DNA of 64,000 bases from Streptomyces canus 299MFChir4.1 (GTDB lineage: Bacteria > Actinomycetota > Actinomycetes > Streptomycetales > Streptomycetaceae). The position numbers and the translations under genes are program-made. Below the pieces are notes generated by a model. That model did not search any database. It saw only the letters and a program-made list of their open reading frames with translations, and was not told where the DNA came from. Shown here in pieces: positions 54,927 through 62,767 of this stretch (its first letter is position 1; each line of letters starts with the position of its first letter). The stretch lies in the NCBI RefSeq assembly GCF_000383615.1, contig NZ_KB911583.1, positions 355,369-419,368 on the forward strand. Direction: 5' to 3'.

Positions 54927-56306
54927 GTGACCACACGACCCCCCACGCCGTCCCGCCGCACCCTGCTGCGCGCGATGGCGGCCCTGCCCGCCTCCGCCGC
55001 CCTGCTGGGCGAACTGCCCGGCGCGGTCTTCGCCGCCGCCCCGCCGAGCGGTTCCGCGACCCGCTACACGATCGTGCCGTTCCTCAACAGCAACGACGGC
55101 ACCGTCAACGTCTACCAGTCCGACGACGCCACGGACTTCCGGCTGCTCAAGTCCTCCGCCTACACACCGCCCAGCAACAGGATCCGCGACGCCAGCGTCT
55201 TCAAGCACACCGACGGCTACTACTACCTCACGTACACCACCCACACCTGGCAGGACGTCAGCACCACGATCGGCTTCGCGCGGAGCTCCGACCGGGCCAA
55301 CTGGACCTTCCTGTACGACTACACGGTTCCGATCGCCAACCTGTCCCGCGCATGGGCGCCGGAGTGGTTCGTCGACAGCGACGGCAGCGTGAACGTCATC
55401 GTGTCCTGCTCGGTCACCAGCAACGAGTGGATCTTCACGCCGTACCGGCTGAAGGCGACCAACTCGGCCCTGACGGCGTGGAGTTCACCGGTGGCCCTGT
55501 CCGGGATCGGCTCGAACCACATCGACACGTACATCGTGAGGACCGGCTCGACGTACCACGCCTTCACCAAGAACGAGACGACGAAGTACATCGAGTACGC
55601 GACGGCGTCGTCCCTGACAGGCCCCTACACGATCACCAGGACCGGCGACTGGGCCGGCTGGGGCAGCTACCGCGAGGGCCCGTCCGTGATCCAGCTCGAC
55701 AACGGCGCCTGGCGGATCTTCTTCGACGGCTACGGAGACGGGAACTACTACTGCAGCGACAGCTACGACACCTTCGCGACCTGGTCGGCCCCGACCGCGC
55801 TGCCGGTGGTCTCCGGTACGGCACGCCACTTCACGGTCATCAAGGAGACGGTGTCCGGCGGCCCTTCGCTCGCGAAGAACGTCACACGCTCCTTCCAGTC
55901 GGCCAACTACCCGACCCGGTACTGGCAGACACAGTCCTCGCTGCTCAACCTCCCGGTGGTGACCGGCTCCAGCACGGCCGCCGAGAAGTCGGCGTCCACC
56001 TTCACGGTCGTCGCCGGCCTCGCCGACGCGGGCGGCCACTCCTTCCGCGACTCCGCCGGCAACTACCTGCGCCACTGGGACTTCCGCGCCCGCTTCGACG
56101 CCAACGACGGCACGTCGACCTTCGCCAGGGACGCGACGTTCATCGCCCGCGCGGGTTCGTCCTCGGGAGCGATCCGCTGGGAGTCGTACAACTATCCCGG
56201 GTACTACCTGCGCCACTACGACTACCAGCTCCGGGTGGAGCGGACGGCGGGGACGGATCTGTTCCGGCAGGACAGTTCGTTCGTGCCGGTGACCGCCTGG
56301 GCCTGA
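54927..56306 (+). CDS. Secreted GH43-like arabinosidase with C-terminal AbfB (CBM42) domain
   Basis: A 459-residue secreted enzyme. Seen: twin-arginine-type signal (SRRTLLRAMAALPASAALL), a five-blade GH43-like domain (about 45-310; RIRDASVFKHTDGYYYLTYT, RAWAPEWFVDSDGSVNV, GPSVIQLDNGAWRIFFDGYG), then AbfB (about 320-459; SFQSANYPTRYWQTQ, NYLRHWDFRARFDAN, YNYPGYYLRHYDYQLRVE), which binds arabinofuranose side chains. GTG 54927 has GGGAGAG 6 bases upstream. It probably trims arabinoxylan or arabinan outside the cell. Confidence 0.9.
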   Translation: MTTRPPTPSRRTLLRAMAALPASAALLGELPGAVFAAAPPSGSATRYTIVPFLNSNDGTVNVYQSDDATDFRLLKSSAYTPPSNRIRDASVFKHTDGYYYLTYTTHTWQDVSTTIGFARSSDRANWTFLYDYTVPIANLSRAWAPEWFVDSDGSVNVIVSCSVTSNEWIFTPYRLKATNSALTAWSSPVALSGIGSNHIDTYIVRTGSTYHAFTKNETTKYIEYATASSLTGPYTITRTGDWAGWGSYREGPSVIQLDNGAWRIFFDGYGDGNYYCSDSYDTFATWSAPTALPVVSGTARHFTVIKETVSGGPSLAKNVTRSFQSANYPTRYWQTQSSLLNLPVVTGSSTAAEKSASTFTVVAGLADAGGHSFRDSAGNYLRHWDFRARFDANDGTSTFARDATFIARAGSSSGAIRWESYNYPGYYLRHYDYQLRVERTAGTDLFRQDSSFVPVTAWA

Positions 56307-56646
56307 GTCGATCCGGCGGGCTGTCGGCCGGGTCCGCCCGGCACGATCGTCCACACTCGGGTCGCCACCCGGAGGTTGAGCCGGTCCTCGACGTTCGCGA
56401 GGTCGTTGGCTAGGTCAAACGGGTGGCCTCGGCGGCCGGTGAGGGTGGCCATGGCGATCCGCCTCGTGCACGACCACCGGGAGAACACGGGCAACCTGGT
56501 CCGCACCGCTCGCCCCGAGGGGCCCCGGCCGGAGCGCCCGCATCCGCCGACGGGAGCCAGAGTGTCACGCGGCACCGATGTCACCTCGGGGGCATCCTGG
56601 GCACTCGTCCTAGCGGGGTCAGTCAGCCGACGAGTAGGAGCCAGTC
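56307..56646. other. Intergenic region with no convincing gene
   Basis: This 340-base stretch lies between the GH43 and membrane-protein genes. Frames are open on both strands, but none shows a known motif or a supported start. No hairpin of note was found. AGGAG just before 56647 is the ribosome site of the next gene. Confidence 0.5.
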
Positions 56647-57780
56647 ATGCGGGTGTCGCCTCAGGACGTCACGGTGGTGGTTCTCCTGGCGGATCCGGAC
56701 ACGCCCACGGAGGTCGCTCAGCGCATGGCCCGGACACTTCCCGGTCGGCTCGCCGACAAGTCGGGCCAGGGGCGGCGGTTCGACGTCGAGGTGGTCAGTG
56801 AGCCCTTCACCGCGGGGACGGAGGACCTGCCCACGTTGATGGGTCGGCTCATGGACCGCGGAAGAGCGGAGAACTGGGACATCGTCGTGGCTCTCACCGA
56901 TCTTCCGCTGCACTCGCACGGGCACAAGCTCGTGGTGGATCTGAGTCATGAACACGGCTTGGCGCTGCTGTCACTCCCTACGCTGGGGGGTCTGCGTCTG
57001 CAGACGAGGGCCCGGCGGGCCGTGGAGGAAGCCGTGCTCGGCCTGGCGCGTCAGGAGGCCTCCGGGGGTGAAGGGCCTCCGCAGAGTCAGCCGTCCCTGG
57101 GGCGCTTCGTCAGTCGCCTCGCGCCTGTTCACCCGGGCGCGGTCGGTGAGGAGGAGACCGCTGATCTTCGGTACGTCCTCAGGGGGCCGCGCGGCTACCT
57201 GAGAGTGCTCGTCGGTATGGTCCGCGCCAACCAGCCCTGGCGGTTGGTGCCGGGATTGTCGAAAGCCCTGGCGGCCGCACTCGCCACGGGAGTGGTCGCC
57301 ACCGTGAACTCCACCGTCTGGGGCCTGGCCGAGGCCCTGAGCGCGCCGCGCCTCGTGATCGCCATGGTCGGATCCGTCGCGCTCATGATCGGCTGGCTGA
57401 TCGTGGACGCGCAGCTGTGGCACCGATCGGCGGAGGTCTCGCGGGAGGCGAGGCAGAGGATGAGGCTCTACAACGCCTCGACCGTCCTGACCGTGGGTAT
57501 CGGTGTGATCGTCTGCTACGCGGGTCTGATGGTCATCAACTTGGTCTGGGCGCTGTTCATCCTCAACGACCAGGTGTTCGCTTCCATGACACGAACTCCG
57601 CTGGACTCGACGGACTACTGGACGTTGTCCTGGTTCGTCGCTTCGGTCGCCACGGTGGGCGGGGCATTGGGATCCGGCCTGGAGAGCGACGAGGCGATCC
57701 GGGCAGCCGCCTACTCCAAGCGCGAACAGGAACGTCGCCACATGCTCCAAGGCGGCGAGGCCGACCAGCTGGAGACCTGA
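56647..57780 (+). CDS. Unrecognised membrane protein with soluble N-terminal domain
   Basis: A 377-residue protein. The first 190 residues are soluble and alpha/beta-like (VTVVVLLADPDTPTEVAQRMARTLPGRL, WDIVVALTDLPLHSHGHKLVVDLSHEHGLALLSLPTLGG), a pattern that repeats hydrophobic strands and polar helices. The rest has four membrane helices (about 205-225, 235-255, 280-305, 325-345) with ALAAALATGVVATVNSTVWG and VLTVGIGVIVCYAGLMVINLVWALFI. AGGAG lies 8 bases before ATG. Family not recognised. No operon partner is clear. Confidence 0.75.
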   Translation: MRVSPQDVTVVVLLADPDTPTEVAQRMARTLPGRLADKSGQGRRFDVEVVSEPFTAGTEDLPTLMGRLMDRGRAENWDIVVALTDLPLHSHGHKLVVDLSHEHGLALLSLPTLGGLRLQTRARRAVEEAVLGLARQEASGGEGPPQSQPSLGRFVSRLAPVHPGAVGEEETADLRYVLRGPRGYLRVLVGMVRANQPWRLVPGLSKALAAALATGVVATVNSTVWGLAEALSAPRLVIAMVGSVALMIGWLIVDAQLWHRSAEVSREARQRMRLYNASTVLTVGIGVIVCYAGLMVINLVWALFILNDQVFASMTRTPLDSTDYWTLSWFVASVATVGGALGSGLESDEAIRAAAYSKREQERRHMLQGGEADQLET

Positions 57781-57893
57781 GCCGGAGATCCGCCGGTGGT
57801 CGACCCGACGGTGTGCCGAAGTGCCTCGGCCAGAAGCACCCTGGGGCGGATGGAGGCTCTGGACCGCGCCGGACATCCCGCCCGGCCCCCGAG

Positions 57894-58379
57894 CTACGAC
57901 CTGGCCCTGACCAGGCCGGTGTCGTACGCCATGATCACGGCCAGGACGCGGTCCCGTGCACCGATCTTGGCGAGGACCCGTCCGAGGTGTTTCTTCACCG
58001 TGGACTCGCTGAGGACGAGCCGTTCGCCGATCCCGGTGTTCGTCCAGCCCTGGCCGATGGCGACCAGGACCTCGCGTTCGCGGTCGCTGAGGGACTCCAG
58101 GCGGGGATCGTCGGGGGCAGTCGCGCCCGCCGGCGCGAGGACCTGGTGGGCGTAGGAGTCCAGGAGCCGCCGGGTCAGGCGGGGGGCCACGACGGCGTCG
58201 CCTGGCGCGACCGCGCGGATGCCCGCCACGAGTTCCTCGGGGCGGGCGTCCTTGAGCAGGAAGCCGCTGGCGCCGGCGCGCAGACCTTCGTAGGCGTACT
58301 CGTCGAGGTCGAAGGTGGTGACGATGAGGACGCGGGTGCGGCCACCGGCGGACGCGTGGTGCGGACTCATGGCCGCCAT
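57894..58379 (-). pseudogene. NarL-type response regulator lacking the front of its receiver domain
   Basis: The frame (up to 161 residues) starts at TRVLIVTTFDLDEYAYEGLRAGASGFLLKDARPEE, the fourth strand of a receiver, and then has a full LuxR-type helix-turn-helix (LSDREREVLVAIGQGWTNTGIGERLVLSESTVKKHLGRVLAKIGARDR). The first about 80 residues with the phospho-Asp pocket are absent. Directly upstream, 16 bases away, is the ABC permease stop, where a histidine kinase gene is normal for such clusters. A deletion probably removed the kinase and the receiver front. A constitutive DNA-binding protein is possible if translated from ATG 58370 or 58379. Confidence 0.8.
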
Positions 58380-58395
58380 GGTCCTCGTGCCCAGG

Positions 58396-59277
58396 TCAGG
58401 CGTCGGACTTGCGGAGCCGGTAGGCAGCGCCGCCGAGGGTCAGTGCCACCCAGCCGGCGAAGACCGCGAGCCCCGCTCCCGGGGAGAGGGAGCCGGAAGA
58501 CTGGTGCAGCGCGTAGACGGCCGAGCCCGCGTTGCTGGGGAAGTACGGATTGATGCTGTCGTAGACCGAGTCGGGCAGCAGTGTGGCGAGGCCGGGGAGG
58601 ATGAGCAGGGCGCCGACAAGGATCGCGATCGCTCCGGCGGAGGAGCGGACGAGCATGCCCAGAGCCACGCCGAACACGGCCACCAGGGCCAGGTAGACGC
58701 CCGCTCCGGCCAGACTGCGCAGCACGCCGTCGTCGCCCGGGGACAGGGCGATCTTCTCGCCGTCCAGACCCGGGGACCCCAGCTGGAAGGCGGCCAGGGC
58801 GCCGATCATGGTGAGGACCAGGACGATCGGCCCGATCACGGCGGCCTTGGACCACAGAACCGGCAGTCGGCGCGGTACCGCGGTGAGGGTGGAGCGGATC
58901 ATGCCGGTGCTGTACTCGCCCGCGGCGAGCAGTACCCCGAGCACACCCACGGCCAGCGACGCGAAGGTCACACCGGTCAGGGCCAGGCTCACCGCGTCGC
59001 TGTCGCCGCTGCCGCCCCTCGGGCCGGGCCGCCCGCCGGTCGTGACGCCGGGACTGTAGGTGTAGGAGGCGATCGTCCCGAACAGGACCAGCAGGAACAC
59101 GGCCACGCCCAGGGTGATCCAACTGGAGCGCAGCGACCAGAACTTGGCCCACTCCGAACGCAGCACCCGGATGCCGGTCACCTTGTATCGCGTGGCGGAG
59201 GTCTGGGGATCGGGTGCCGCGGAGAGGCCGGCGAGCTTGCCGGGGCGCTGGGTGCGGCGCAATGCGGAGGTGGGCAT
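58396..59277 (-). CDS. ABC transporter permease (ABC-2 type, export)
   Basis: A 293-residue protein. Seen: a cytoplasmic N-terminus ending VLRSEWAKFWSLRSSWITL, which is the family entry motif, then about six helices (LGVAVFLLVLFGTIASY; VTFASLAVGVLGVLLAAGEYSTGMIRSTLTAVPRR; IGPIVLVLTMIGALAAF; GVYLALVAVFGVALGMLVRSSAGAIAILVGALLILPGL; GLAVFAGWVALTLGGAAY). ATG 59277 overlaps the ATPase stop (TGATG). It partners the ATPase at 59277-60203 in an exporter, perhaps of antibiotics. Confidence 0.9.
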   Translation of the reverse strand: MPTSALRRTQRPGKLAGLSAAPDPQTSATRYKVTGIRVLRSEWAKFWSLRSSWITLGVAVFLLVLFGTIASYTYSPGVTTGGRPGPRGGSGDSDAVSLALTGVTFASLAVGVLGVLLAAGEYSTGMIRSTLTAVPRRLPVLWSKAAVIGPIVLVLTMIGALAAFQLGSPGLDGEKIALSPGDDGVLRSLAGAGVYLALVAVFGVALGMLVRSSAGAIAILVGALLILPGLATLLPDSVYDSINPYFPSNAGSAVYALHQSSGSLSPGAGLAVFAGWVALTLGGAAYRLRKSDA

Positions 59278-60203
59278 CAGGCGGCCTTTCGTTCGGCGCC
59301 GGCCGGAGCGCTCTGGTACTCGACCACGTCTCGGGTGAGGTCCATGAACGCCGTCTCCAGGGAGACGGCCTGCGGGGTGAGCTCGTACAGTGCGATCCCG
59401 TGCCGGGCGGCGATCGCCCCGATCTCGCGGGCGTCGCGCCCGCTGACCAGCAGCTCCTCGTCGGCGGAGGAGGCGATCGTGACCTCGGGTCCGGCCAGCA
59501 GCGCCCGCAGCCTCGCGGTCTCGGTGGTGGCGACCTTCACGCCGCCACCGGCCTCCCGGGTGAAGTCGTCGACCGTGGTGTCGGCGAGCAGCCGGCCGCG
59601 TCCGATGATCACCAGGTGGTCGGCGATCAGCGCGGTCTCGCTCATCAGGTGCGAGGAGAGCATCACGGCCCGGCCCTCGTCGGCCAGCGAGCGCAGGAGG
59701 TTGCGCACCCACAGCACGCCTTCCGGATCAAGGCCGTTGACCGGCTCGTCGAGCATGACGATCGCCGGGTCGCCGAGCAGGGCCGCGGCGATGCCGAGCC
59801 GCTGGCCCATGCCGAGGGAGAAGGCGCCCACGCGCTTTCCGGACACGCTGGACAGTCCCGCCAGCTCGATGACCTCGTCCACGCGGCGGCGCGGGATGCC
59901 GTGGGTGTGGGCGAGCGCCATCAGATGGTTGAGCGCGCTGCGCCCGGGGTGGACGGACTTGGCCTCCAGCAGGGTGCCGATCTCGTGGAGCGGTGCGGCC
60001 TGGTCGGCGTAGGAACGGCCGGCGACGGTGACCGAGCCCTTGGTGGGGGAGTCCAGTCCGACGATCATGCGCATGGTCGTGGACTTGCCCGCGCCGTTGG
60101 GGCCGAGGAAGCCGGTCACCTCGCCGGGCCTGACGGTGAAGCTCAGGTTGTCGACGACCGTCTTGTCGCCGTACCGCTTCGTCAACTCGCGGGCTTCGAT
60201 CAT
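59277..60203 (-). CDS. ABC exporter ATP-binding protein
   Basis: A 308-residue ABC ATPase of the DrrA-like class. Seen: Walker A GFLGPNGAGKSTTMRMIVGL, GLLEAKSVHPGRSALNHL region, signature SLGMGQRLGIAAALLGDP (SLGMGQR in place of LSGGQ, as in this class), Walker B IVMLDEPVNGLDPEG and switch His in LSSHLMSE. The C-terminal 90 residues form the usual accessory domain. ATG 60203 is chosen with AGGAAAGG 9 bases upstream. A perfect palindrome lies 117 bases upstream. Confidence 0.93.
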   Translation of the reverse strand: MIEARELTKRYGDKTVVDNLSFTVRPGEVTGFLGPNGAGKSTTMRMIVGLDSPTKGSVTVAGRSYADQAAPLHEIGTLLEAKSVHPGRSALNHLMALAHTHGIPRRRVDEVIELAGLSSVSGKRVGAFSLGMGQRLGIAAALLGDPAIVMLDEPVNGLDPEGVLWVRNLLRSLADEGRAVMLSSHLMSETALIADHLVIIGRGRLLADTTVDDFTREAGGGVKVATTETARLRALLAGPEVTIASSADEELLVSGRDAREIGAIAARHGIALYELTPQAVSLETAFMDLTRDVVEYQSAPAGAERKAA

Positions 60204-60319
60204 GGTGATGGGCCTTTCCTGCCTTGTATTCGGCCGCGCACGCGCCGCGGTGCCCGCATCCGAAGCTACGGTCGCGGCGGTCACGAACCCTGGGACCACG
60301 GTGGAGTCTTCGGTGCTCG

Positions 60320-60339
60320 AGTGGTACCGCGGTACCACT
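60320..60339. promoter_or_regulatory. Perfect 20-bp palindrome upstream of the ABC exporter
   Basis: AGTGGTACCGCGGTACCACT is its own complement over all 20 bases. It lies 117 bases upstream of the ATPase ATG, in a gap of about 265 bases before the decayed TetR gene. This fits a dimer or tetramer operator (TetR-type most likely). Which protein binds is unknown; the neighbouring TetR gene is broken. Confidence 0.65.
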
Positions 60340-60468
60340 GGGACTGGGAGCGCCGACGACTCTTCATGAGAAACCCGGTCTCCGGTGTTGTCGCGCGGTG
60401 TACGGCCCTCCGGGTCACGCGAGCTCGTGAAGCGCGAGTGGGCTGTGCGCCTCGTTGATCTGCCGGAG

Positions 60469-60892
60469 TCAGTGTCGGCCCGGCTTTTCGTCGTGCGGGG
60501 ATACGGCGGTCAGGGCGTCGGCCGCGGCCGACGTGGCCGGGAAGGTGGCCGGGTCCAGGCCGGATGGCCAGGCCGATCACGTAGTGCCCCAGTACGGTGA
60601 AGGTGCGGGCGGCCAGGCCGGTGGAGAAGCCATGGCTCAGGAGCAGTCCGATGAGCCGTTCCCTGACACGCAGGCCGTTGGGGCCGACGTGGACCTGGGC
60701 CGCCGGCAGGGGCACGGCACGGGGGTGCCGACGCAGTGACTCGTAGAAGGAGTCCGCGGTGACGGTCGTCGCTTCCCGCCGGGACAGGCTGTCCGTCTAC
60801 AGGGCCTCGGAGAGCATGCGCAGGGTCAGCGCCTGGATCCCGACCTCGGCGATGAGCCTCAGAGCCGTGTCGACGATCTTGCCGATGTTCAT
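60469..60892 (-). pseudogene. Decayed TetR family regulator
   Basis: From ATG 60892 the frame reads as a TetR start (MNIGKIVDTALRLIAEVGIQALTLRMLSEAL) after a PRGRPP-like lead, then meets TAG at 60797-60799 in the middle of the helix-turn-helix. In the same frame a TetR_C-like part follows (FYESLRRHPRAVPL, VGPNGLRVRERLIGLLLSHGFSTGLAARTFTVLGHYVIGLAI). About 60 residues of normal sequence are missing between them. Near 60562 the homology shifts frame ([21 protein letters not shown]) and ends at TGA 60469-60471. Three independent lesions make it a pseudogene. Confidence 0.8.
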
Positions 60893-60999
60893 CGGGGGAC
60901 GCCCGCGGCGGCACACGGGAGGGGGCGTCCGCCTCGCCCACCAGGGTGGTCGTCGGCCCGTCCGGCATGTGATCGCCGGTCTTCGGCGTCTGGGGGGCA

Positions 61000-61245
61000 C
61001 AACCCGGAGCGACGCGGGGCCTTCCCGAGCCCGAGGCCGGCCAGGGCCTTCGGATCGTCGACCTGGTCGCCGCGGCGATCCACCCCATCGTGCGCCACAA
61101 GGCTTCCGGCAGGCACTGCAGCAGCACCGGCCAGTACCCGCTCGTACCGGGCGTGGGCGCTGTCGCCCGCACGGCTGACGGCACACTGGTGTTCACCGGC
61201 GAGATCGAGGCCCCCTGGGGCACGTACGCCGAGCGGACCGTCAGT
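61000..61245 (+). pseudogene. Fragment of a zinc-type alcohol dehydrogenase/quinone oxidoreductase
   Basis: About 80 residues in one frame (LPEPEAGQGLRIVDLVAAAIHPIVRHKASG, then STGQYPLVPGVGAVARTADGTLVFTGEIEAPWGTYAER) match the N-terminal half of MDR-family oxidoreductases of the type with HPIV..RHKASG..Y. The true start and everything after about residue 100, including the cofactor domain, are missing. The fragment runs into the 3' end of the intact TetR gene on the other strand. MDR genes and TetR regulators often sit side by side, so this may be its lost target. Confidence 0.7.
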
Positions 61246-61897
61246 CGCCGTCGCGCAGCCGACCGAGCCCGTCGAGGACGAGTTCCAGGCCGAAGCGAAA
61301 CTCGTCCTCCAGTGGCACCGGCATCCAGTCGGCCACCGCCGCGGTGGCGGGGTACAGAGAGGGATCCGCTGCGTGGAGGACGGCGGACGCCTGGGAGTCC
61401 TTGGAGGTCTGTTCCGTGTCGTGGTGCCCGCGGACCTGAATCGCGAAGCCGAGCACGTAGCGGGACAGTGTGGCGTAGGCGCGCGCCGCGACCTGCGGCG
61501 GGAATCCGTCGGCGAGCAGGAGAGCGATGCAGCGCTCCCGCATCGCCATCGCGTTCGGGCCGACGGGGATCCCCTCGACGAGCAGGGGCGCCACTTTCTC
61601 GTGCCGGCTCACGGCGTCGAACATGGCCTGCACCGTCGTACGGCACGCGTCCCGCCAGCCCATGGCGGCGAGCTCGTCGTCGCTGATCTCGATCCCGCCG
61701 AACATGCGGTCCACGACGTGGGCCACCAGAGCCGAGCGGCTGTCGAAGTGTCGGTAGAGGGTGGCCGTGCCGGAGCCCAGGCGCTGGGCGAGTGTCCGCA
61801 TCGACAGGGCGTCGGCGCCCTCCTCGTCGACGATCTGCACCGCCGCGTCGATGATCCGCTCCAGCGGAACGGGCGGACGGCCGGGGGAGCGCCGCAC
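61241..61897 (-). CDS. TetR/AcrR family transcriptional regulator
   Basis: A 218-residue repressor. Seen: RRSPGRPPVPLERIIDAAVQIVDEEGADALSMRTLAQRLGSGTATLYRHFDSRSALVAHVVDRM, a complete helix-turn-helix, then a TetR_C ligand domain (VAPLLVEGIPVGPNAMAMRERCIALLLADGFPPQVAARAYATLSRYVLGFAI). GTG 61897 has AGGAGG 10 bases upstream; ATG 61963 would add 22 residues but lies next to the presumed operator and has no ribosome site. It is the only intact gene in a zone of remnants. Confidence 0.88.
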   Translation of the reverse strand: MRRSPGRPPVPLERIIDAAVQIVDEEGADALSMRTLAQRLGSGTATLYRHFDSRSALVAHVVDRMFGGIEISDDELAAMGWRDACRTTVQAMFDAVSRHEKVAPLLVEGIPVGPNAMAMRERCIALLLADGFPPQVAARAYATLSRYVLGFAIQVRGHHDTEQTSKDSQASAVLHAADPSLYPATAAVADWMPVPLEDEFRFGLELVLDGLGRLRDGD

Positions 61898-61968
61898 CGG
61901 CGACCCGCCTCCTCGCGTCTGATCTCGTGATGTTGGCACCCGAAAAGTATGCCCGCTTGACATGAGCG

Positions 61969-61995
61969 CATAACGGCAACACTGTGACCGTTATG
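61969..61995. promoter_or_regulatory. TetR-type operator candidate
   Basis: CATAACGG (61969-61976) and CCGTTATG (61988-61995) are perfect 8-base inverted arms with an 11-base spacer, 72 bases upstream of the TetR GTG. Size and place fit an autoregulated TetR operator. Confidence 0.65.
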
Positions 61996-62039
61996 GGTTT
62001 CTGGTCTGACACCCCCATCCGGCTCGGTGAGGTGGCGCC

Positions 62040-62142
62040 CGTCCGGACAGCGGGGTCGGCAGGGTGGCGCCCAGCATCGTCACGGCGAAGGCCAGGGCCA
62101 CCAGCCAGAACGCGGTGTGCCGCGTCAGGGCCGGGCGGCGCG
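62040..62142 (-). pseudogene. MFS transporter, N-terminal fragment
   Basis: One frame reads RRPALTRHTAFWLVALAFAVT, then MLGATLPTPL, the first membrane helix of a common actinobacterial MFS exporter, and then loses homology (SGRAPPHRAGWG) and stops near the TetR operator. Only about 33 residues remain of a protein of about 400. Confidence 0.65.
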
Positions 62143-62195
62143 AACCGCACCGACGTGCGGCTGTCCGGGTGCCACGGGCAGCCGACTGCGCGTGC

Positions 62196-62445
62196 TCACA
62201 CGGCGTCCATCGCGTGCGGGAGCCGTTCGCCCGACTCCTGGCTCCGGTTGATCTGGTTCAGGGCGCCGGCGCGATTGCTGACGTACATGTCTTCGGGCCG
62301 GTAGTGCTGGACGGCACCCCCGTGCAGGTGGGCGTTTGACCAGACCGGGGATGATCACACGTCCGCGTCCGCGTCCGCGTCCGGCGTCAGGGCGGCCGGG
62401 CCTCATGGTGACGACCCGCGCGCCGCGCAGCAGTGTGCGGCTCAT
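62196..62445 (-). pseudogene. Amidohydrolase, 5' fragment with frameshift
   Basis: ATG 62445 begins MSRTLLRGARVVTMRPGRPDA, then a hexamer repeat replaces the expected sequence up to VIIPGLV. One extra A near 62334-62337 shifts the frame; the other frame continues NAHLHGGAVQHYRPEDMYVSN and on through LNQINRSQESGERLPHAMDAV to TGA 62196-62198. The metal-binding HLH region is there, but the rest of the enzyme (over 300 residues) is gone. Confidence 0.7.
62360..62383. repeat. Tandem hexamer (CGTCCG)x4
   Basis: Four perfect head-to-tail copies of CGTCCG inside the amidohydrolase remnant, where they read as Arg-Gly repeats on the minus strand. Probably a slippage product in non-coding DNA. Confidence 0.8.
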
Positions 62446-62449
62446 GCGA

Positions 62450-62704
62450 GGCCCTTCTCACGCAGGAGGCGCCATGAACGACACCACCCGCGAGGTCGGC
62501 TCCGCGGTCGGCATCGCCCTCAAGGGCTCGATCGACGGAAGCCACTACCGCTCCTCCCTGCCCGACTCGGTCGGCCAACTCCCCGCCGACGCCGCCGAAT
62601 CCGTACGCCTCTCGGCCGCCGCCGGCCTTCACGCCGTGTGTGCCGTCGTTGTCGTCGAGGCGGTCGGCGCCCTGCTGCGCGCACCGAAGACTCCGCCCAC
62701 GTGC
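62450..62704 (+). pseudogene. DHA2-type MFS transporter, C-terminal fragment
   Basis: The frame reads GPSHAGGAMNDTTREVGSAVGIALKGSIDGSHYRSSLPDS, then LPADAAESVRLSAAAGLH, then VVVEAVGALLRAPKTPP: the tail of a 14-helix DHA2 exporter. The AGS-type MNDT-REVG block is diagnostic. The stretch between AAAGLH and VGALL is shortened, and membrane residues are mutated (ALKGSIDGS for ALLGSIYGS). The upstream two thirds are missing. The frame stays open afterwards without homology. Confidence 0.7.
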
Positions 62705-62767
62705 GGACTGACCTGGAGCGGCTCCCGGCTGAGTGGGCTGAGTGTGCTGCGTGGGCTGAGCGGCTGG

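Noticed and set aside
56222..56584. A 120-codon minus-strand frame in the GH43/membrane protein gap.
   Set aside because: It overlaps the GH43 3' end, has no recognisable motif and no ribosome site.
62360..62383. Tandem hexamers as a possible CRISPR or regulatory repeat array.
   Set aside because: Only four contiguous 6-base units with no spacers, inside a decayed gene.
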